64,000 nucleotides of DNA from Acanthococcus lagerstroemiae. Taxonomy: Eukaryota > Arthropoda > Insecta > Hemiptera > Eriococcidae. Shown here in pieces: positions 58,225 to 64,000 of this stretch; position 1 is the first letter of the stretch; every line of letters starts with the position of its first letter. A program made the position numbers and the translations under genes. The stretch spans positions 18,409,626 through 18,473,625 of the forward strand of contig CM063110.1 of the NCBI GenBank assembly GCA_031841125.1, read 5' to 3'. The notes below the pieces were generated by a model. The model saw only the letters and a program-made list of their open reading frames with translations, had not been told where the DNA came from and did no database searches.

Positions 58225-59396
58225 TTAGGCTGCTCGTGTTAAGGCTCCGTTACACTGATACACCGTTCTCGAACCAGGATCAAACGTAGGGAATATATTC
58301 GCATATGGATCGCCTGCAGGGCTCTGTACTTTAAGGAACACATCATTGAACTGAAAATAATCGTACCTACGTTATGATTTTGCCGCTAGGATTACAAGTC
58401 GACAGTCTTTTCATAAAGGAAATCAACTTGCCTGATCTATTGATATGACTGGAACTAAAGAATTCGTAAATCGGATTATAATCGCGCAGTCATACCGTTT
58501 TCCATCTGATTCTTGGTAATAGGATCCAAGATACGAGTAATAGAATCCAAAACTAGACGGTGTAAGAGCGAAGTTTGCAAGGAAAGTACTAGTAATATTT
58601 GGGCTGGGACTATTAGCTCGTATTATCGTATTCGCCAGAACTTGGAATCCAGCAAAATTGGGGTTCGGAAGGTGGCCCGTCTAGAAATGATAGAAAATTG
58701 TGAACAAAATTTCTCGTTATTCCACGTTAAGAAAAAAACGTAATACGGAAGAAAATAATCAGATACCTCCTGACAGTTAGCATGACCAGAGGATAGAAAG
58801 GACGGTAGACCCCCCCCCCCCGAAATTTCCCAGAATATTTTTCTTCACTGAATAATATATCCTTATATTAGTGATGCGATCTGACATACTCAAGGCTTGT
58901 TGCGGAAAACAAAATTTCACAGTACAATGAATTAACTTGTTTTTTTCACCATTTAGGTCTGTATAATATGTTTTTCCGTGTTTGAAGAGCTGTAACTCAA
59001 CGAATATTGTTATCGAATCTCAGTCATTTTATTTCTAAATGCTCAGGGCAATATGGTGCATCCAATGAGCGCATTATCTCAAAATCGATTTTTCCGCAAC
59101 AAGCCTAGGTATGTCAGATCGCATCACATATTAGAAGGTTTCCCAAAATTGATGATACAGACCCAGTCCGACCCGTTTTTCTAGCTATATATACTACTAC
59201 TTCCCGAGGTCTCTGGTTTTTCGATTCTCGCTTTTAAAAACACGATTAAAAGTGATTAATTTAAGAAAAATAAGGCAGGTATATTACTACTGAAATGGAC
59301 GAGTAACATATCACAAGTCCAAGACGAGATTTCAGCGCATTGGTAAAGTTTCCAAATTTCCGATTCTGATAAGTGGTTTCAACGGTGATTGGAAAA
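58225..59396 (-). pseudogene. Second carbonic-anhydrase-like gene, 3' exons only
   Basis: Exons 59396-about 59288 (FPITVETTYQN, GNFTNALK), 58680-58432 (FQVLANTIIRAN, YYSYLGSYYQESDGKRYD, ISIDQ) and 58350-58225 (FNDVFLKV, SPAGDPYANIFP, RTVYQ, stop) match exons 4-6 of the gene at 45577-51885 at high identity, frames intact. The ligand position equal to His119 is again Glu. Exons 1-3 are not found before the foldback element that starts at 59562; they may lie beyond the window or be lost. The fifth intron again begins GC. Could still be a live gene if the upstream exons exist past 64000. Confidence 0.7.
58868..59135. mobile_element. Small palindromic insertion in copy B
   Basis: The segment starts GTGATGCGATCTGACATAC with CTTGTTGCGGAAAA following, and ends TTTTCCGCAACAAG, then GTATGTCAGATCGCATCAC. 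The ends are inverted repeats of about 40 bp. Copy A reads from TATATCCTCAGATTACTATAT to the next shared block without it. Flanks TTA/TATTAG are too short to call a duplication. Confidence 0.75.
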
Positions 59397-59594
59397 CTAA
59401 AAGGACAATTTAATAACACGTGACTTTCGAAACTGCACATAAATCCGTAAAACGAGCAAAAATAAGAAAAAACGACGAATACATAAAATACGTAATTAAG
59501 GAGAAATTAAATTTCAGCCCGGAAAGCCAGGTAATACAGAGTATACTGATCAACATATTAATACTTTCAGTGGCGAGAATGTTCCATCCATAGG

Positions 59595-59972
59595 CAAGGT
59601 GTGTCTACAAGAATGGAAAAATATAAATTCCTGACTTTTTCCAAACTTTTTTTATCTCTTCTTTAAACCTTTACAGTATAGACAGTATATATTTACGTTT
59701 ATACTACTAGACGCTATGGTTAAAATGAACTGAAATTTGAAGTTGATTTTTGGGTGAAAGCATTAGGAAGGTGTTCACAGATATATGTATATAGAGTGTT
59801 GAAGTAAAATTAAACGACGAAAAAAATTTTCCATGGGTTCATTCTTTGTTTTTTTCCAAACTTCATAAAAATATTGTTGAATTTCCTGACTATTTACAAA
59901 CCTCCTGACCTACTTTTCAAATTCCTGACTTTTTCCAAACTTTCCAAATTTTCCAAACCTGTAGACACTTTG
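59595..59972. mobile_element. TIR element, 378 bp, inside the foldback terminal repeat
   Basis: Ends CAAGGTGTGTCTACA and TGTAGACACTTTG with ATAGG on both sides (59590-59594, 59973-59977). The uninterrupted sequence exists at 16200-16210, confirming the insertion. It contains TTCCTGACTTTTTCCAAAC repeats near both ends. A related fragment is at 36650-36770. Confidence 0.8.
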
Positions 59973-60429
59973 ATAGGGGAATGTTTATTTTCATTGATTA
60001 CGATAACGACTTCTATTCCAACAGACATGATGCATAAATTGCCTCACTAACCACTGAATTCTAGTAGGAAATGGGAAAAGAAAATTTCGAAAAAATTTCA
60101 AATTTCCTACTTCAATTTTGAAGGAATCGATTGGGACATGCACTGATTATCGTAGAACAGAGAAGCTTCAAGAAAACATGAAAATGTTTTTGGGGAAAAA
60201 ACTGATGAAATTGGAGAGAGAATAACGACTTTTGATTGGAAATGAAACTTCATGCTCGCGCACTCAAACCACGAACTGTTTCACCGTTAAAACGATCGAA
60301 TTTTCATAAGAAACTATAGCGCGCTAAATCGCCGCTTTTGCGATTCCCTGAACACTGTAGTAGGAAAACTGTGTTACAGAATAACCCAATGCCGACGAAT
60401 GATTTTCAAAAATATGAATTATTCTTTCT

Positions 60430-62270
60430 CACGATATTGAAATGTTGGAAACATTTTTTCATTGACATACACGTAATTGTCAGGTGCTTTACATTGAAAT
60501 AATTAGAAAGTATTCTGTTAAAGTTAATTTTGCAATAGGAAACTCAGAACTTGATATATTTCTATTTCTAAGAAGCATTCTTTTAGAGCACTCCTGTTTC
60601 TTCCTATAATTTACGAAATTCGGAAAATATTTCCTTATAGACAAGAGAAGCACTGCATTATAGAATCATCACAAAAGTAACCGCTCCGCCTCAGTTTTGT
60701 AATAAGATTTCCACAGAGGTACCTATGTACATCTTGGTAAAATATTGTGACACCGAAATCCCGCCACTTCCTACAACGCACTATAGCATTTTAGAAAAAA
60801 CTGTTAGTTGAGATAACCCCACTTCTTTCTACAACGTACCTGGTTTCGGAAAAATGTTTGCAAGGACCGTACATGATAAGACACTCAGCTGTTTAATCAT
60901 TATGAAAATTAATTCCCTTGTGACTTGTAGTCGGAACCCTTGAATAATGTACAAAGTCTTACTTCCTACTACTAATCATAGAATTCTAGAAAAATCTTCT
61001 GGAGAACATACTTACAAGTTTGCCACTATCAGCATAAAATTATTTCCTCAACATGACTCGTCTAGCAGTGGTCTTAGGGACATATACACTTACATCTTTG
61101 AAATGCATCAGATTGGAGAAACCCTACTTCCTACTACAATACACAGTGAACGGAATACATTTTTTCAAGAACATACAGGATCGTCACTCAGCCTCAAGAT
61201 GAGCAGAAAATTGTTTCTTCAACTTGAGTTTTGTAGTAGGAATCCTCGCATGTATACTGATATCTTATGATAGAATACCGTTGCAGAAGTCTTACTTCCT
61301 ACTCCACAACACAGAATCTTTAATACATTTTCTCAAGAACGTACAGGATCGTCACACAGCAGTAAGATCACCATAAAATTATTTCCTCACCACAAGTATT
61401 GGAGTAGGAACTGTTGAAGCATATATACATTCATTTCTTTAAAATAATACTATAGTTGGAAGTCTGACTTCTTACTACACATCCTAGAAGTTTGGAGAAA
61501 TTTTCAGAAGATCCTACAGATTTATCATTCACCAATGAGTAAGATATTATTTCCTCACTTTGAGTATTGTAGTGGGAATTTTTGAAACGTTACACTCGTA
61601 TCTTTCGGAAGGACACTAGTGGAGAAGTCTTACTTTTCCTACTACATTTGGAACAATTTTCATAAGAACGTAAGAGTTCATCACTCAGCTTTAAGATCAG
61701 CATAAATTAATTTCCTTATCACGAGTCTTGAAGCAGGAATTCTTGAAGCACATTTATTCATATCTTTGAACAAATACTATGGTATAAGAGTTTTACTTCC
61801 GACTACACATCCTAGAATTTTGGAAATTCATTGCTCATTTTAGGATCAGCATAAAATGTTTTCCTCATTTCGAATATTGTAGTAGGAATCCTTGACACGT
61901 CTACACTCGTATCTTCTGAAAAGACACTATTGGAGAAGTCCCACTTCCCACTATATACCCCGAAATTTCGGAAAAAAATTTTCTGGATAACATAAGGGTT
62001 CATCACTCAGCTTTATAATCAGTATAAAATTACTTCCTCGCCACGGACCTATAAGTTGGAATCCTCGTAGCATATGTACATTCACGTCTTTGAAAGATTA
62101 CTTTTGGAGAATTTTTACTTCCTACTACACATCCTAGCATTTTGGAAAAATTTTTTGCAGATCGGACAAATTTATTACTCACCACTGAGGAAATAATTTT
62201 GTGCTGATCTCAAAAGTTAGTGACCAACATGTAAGTCCTCGAAAGAAATTTCTCTTCATCTCGGTATATT
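60430..62270 (-). repeat. Left arm of the giant palindrome: reversed tandem array
   Basis: About ten diverged units in the reverse sense to those at 16660-17760, each with CTTACTTCCTACTAC..., TTTTCAAGAACGTACAGGATCGTCACTCAGC and TTTCCTCA motifs. Frames open on opposite strands at 60947-61270 and 62934-63260 are the same mirrored sequence. Confidence 0.75.
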
Positions 62271-62275
62271 GTAGT

Positions 62276-62775
62276 CAGGGATGAGAAGCTTATTGAAAAA
62301 ACTTCTCTTCCGGCTTCTGGCTTCCATAATTTTAAAAAGCTTCCAGCTTCTGACTTATTTCAATTTTGTAATTTAAAAACTTCCGGCTTCTGGCTTCCGT
62401 TATTTCAAAAAACTTCCAGCTTCCAACTTCTAGCTCCCAAAATTTCACTTTATTTCACCTCTAGCATCTTTTAAGCCCCCCTCCTCCCTCTTCCAAAATA
62501 ATAAGAAGCACAAAACAAGTTCAAATGAAATAATATATTTAGTCTTTGAAGCAACGAGTTTAAGATCTCTTTTCTTATAAACAATGACTGACAAATTAGG
62601 CCAAATGCTGACTCTGAATTGGAACTTGGAAGCCAAGAAGAAGCCGATAAACAAAAGACTTCTCTTCCAGCTTCTGGCTTCCAACTGGAATTGGCTTCCG
62701 GCTACCGGCTTCTCGATTTGAGTCAGGATACATAAAAACTTCCGGCTTCTGCTTCCAGCTTCTTTCACATCCCTG
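62276..62775. mobile_element. hAT-type non-autonomous element, copy 2 (500 bp)
   Basis: Near-identical to 18266-18762, with CAGGGATG / CATCCCTG ends and a perfect 8-bp duplication ATTGTAGT (62268-62275, 62776-62783). It lies close to the symmetry centre of the giant foldback. Confidence 0.93.
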
Positions 62776-63300
62776 ATTGTAGTACAGGAAGTGAATATTT
62801 TCCAAGCCGACGGATGTGACGGATGTAAGTATATAGGCTTCTAGATTTCCTACTACTTGACTCGAATTAAAGTAATAATTTTACGCTTGTGTCAAAGCTA
62901 GGTGACGAACTTGTACGTTCTTGAGAAAATGTTTCAAAGATTCTGTGTTGTGCAGTAGGAGGTAAGACTTCTGCAACAGTATTCTATTTCTATCATAAAA
63001 TATACTAGTTTACATATGCCGCGAGGATTCCTACTACAAAACTCAAGTTGAGGAAACAATTTTCTGCTCATCTTGAGGCTGAGTGACGATCCTGTACGTT
63101 CTTGAGAAAATGTATTCCGTTCACTGTGTATTGTAGTAGGAAGTGGGGTTTCTCCAATCTGATGCATTTCAAAGATGTAAGTGTATATGCCCCTAAGACC
63201 ACTGCTAGAGGAGTCATGTTGAGGAAATAACTTTATGCTGATCTCATAGCTGAGTGGCAAACTTGTATGTTCTCCAGAAGATTTTTCTAAAATTCTATGC

Positions 63301-63415
63301 CAGAAGGGAAGAGGGCTAAGACAGTCCTAACAGCCTCCCCCACGTCTCTGAAGTAATGCTCGAAAGGGCGGATTCCAGTACTCGGGTGGAGAGCAAAATT
63401 AGAAAAAACAAGGAA
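63301..63415 (+). mobile_element. SINE 3' fragment
   Basis: From GAAGGGAAGAGGGCTAAGAC to GAGAGCAAAATTAGAAAAAA it matches the 3' half of the SINEs at 20181 and 26661 (CACGTCTCTGAAG, AATGCTCGAAAGGGCGGATTCCAG). The tRNA-like head is absent, so it is 5'-truncated. It interrupts a unit of the right arm of the foldback. Confidence 0.85.
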
Positions 63416-64000
63416 GTAAGACTTCTCCAATAGTATTCTTTCAGTAGATATGAGTGTACATTATTCAAGGGTTCCGACTACAAGTCACAAGTTGAGGAAT
63501 TAATTTTCATAATGATTTCACAGCTGAGTGTCTTATCATGTACGGTCCTTGCAAACATTTTTCCGAAACCAGGTACGTTGTAGAAAGAAGTGGGTTATCT
63601 CAACTAACAGTTTTTGTAGGAAGTGGCGGGATTTCGGTGTCACAATGTTTTACCAAGATGTACATAGTACCTCTCTGGAAACCTTATTACAAAACTGAGG
63701 CTGAGCGGTTACTTTTGTGATGATTCTATAATGCAGTGCTTCTCTTGTCTATAAGGAAATATTTTCCGAATTCCGTAAATTATAGGAAGAAATAAGAGTG
63801 CTCTAAAAGAATGCTTCTTAGAAATAGAAATTTATCAAGTTCTGAGTTTCCTACAACAAAATTAACTTTAACAGAATACATTTCTAATTATTTCCAATGT
63901 ATGAAAAGCACCTGACAATTATGTCAATGAAAAAATTTCTCCAACATTTCAAAATCGTGAGGAGGGATAATTCATATTTTTGAAAATCATTCATCGGCAT

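Larger units (their letters stand above)
57117..59557 (-). repeat. Segmental duplication copy B (pairs with 41095-41301 and 45140-46640)
   Basis: Carries the second carbonic-anhydrase-like gene end and its 3' flank in the same orientation and order as copy A. It lacks the Gypsy fragment. About 300 bp (58870-59135) inside copy B is not in copy A and begins and ends with similar TGATGCGATCTGACATACTCA-like inverted sequences, so it may be another small insertion. Confidence 0.8.
59562..64000. mobile_element. Giant TTAA-flanked foldback element 2 (right end outside window)
   Basis: After TTAA at 59558 the left terminal repeat of foldback element 1 recurs (CTTTCAGTGGCGAGAATG, then, after an insertion, to about 60420). 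The interior to about 62270 is mirrored by about 62790-64000. For example, 61040-61260 is nearly the reverse complement of 63020-63240, and 60560-60930 of 63500-63830. The arms consist of the about 170-bp tandem unit of element 1. Inserted elements: 59595-59972, 62276-62775, 63301-63415. The right terminal repeat is entered at about 63960 and runs off the window. No transposase. Confidence 0.85.

Noticed and set aside
60947..61270. Open frame repeated on the other strand at 62934-63260
   Set aside because: These are mirrored arms of the giant palindrome, so the same sequence appears on both strands. No domain and no start or splice context.

Overview
This looks like nuclear DNA of an arthropod, most likely an insect: AT-rich, split genes with GT-AG introns, no operons, and very dense transposable elements (TEs). 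The families seen (hAT-type and TTAA-type non-autonomous elements, P-like/THAP transposase, Tigger/pogo, mariner, Helitron, Ty3/Gypsy, several LINEs, tRNA-derived SINEs) fit an insect. I cannot name the species. No rRNA, CRISPR or organellar sequence was seen. The SINE heads are the only tRNA-like sequences.

Host genes. (1) A nose-resistant-to-fluoxetine (NRF-6)-like, acyltransferase-3-type membrane protein gene lies on the + strand, with twelve exons spread from 4302 to 34188. Most exon phases fit, but it has a TGA in place of a conserved Trp, a frameshift and one exon without an AG acceptor, so it is probably a decaying copy. Positions 1-1380 and 34920-36115 are paralogous, suggesting a tandem array of such genes. 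(2) A secreted alpha-carbonic-anhydrase-like gene lies on the - strand (51885 to 45577, six exons, about 282 residues). All three zinc-binding histidines are replaced. A second copy (59396 to 58225, last three exons) is cut off upstream by a repeat. (3) Weaker candidates are small duplicated exons near 39.6-40.2 kb and a short secreted ORF at 31.6 kb.

TE layout. 1-16 kb: NRF exons with LINE fragments, hAT-type MITEs, a hairpin cluster and an unexplained GC-richer block. 16.2-19.3 kb: a TTAA-flanked foldback element. 19.5-31.0 kb: a nest of a Tigger-like element holding a P-like element (two THAP-type domains, 8-bp target duplication), which holds a CCCAGCC-ended insertion, which holds hAT-type elements, a SINE and a 309-bp palindrome. 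33.0-33.8 kb: mariner remnant. 36.3-38.6 kb: LINE with RNase H. 41.3-45.1 kb: 5'-truncated Gypsy pol. 46.9-50.4 kb: LINE pieces inside the carbonic-anhydrase-like gene. 52.4-53.0 kb: TIR element. 54-55.2 kb: Helitron helicase remnant. 57.1-59.55 kb: second copy of the carbonic-anhydrase-like segment. 59.56 kb to the window end: a giant foldback element with tandem-repeat arms.

Assignments rest on reading motifs by eye. Exon edges were chosen by splice signals and phase and need RNA evidence.
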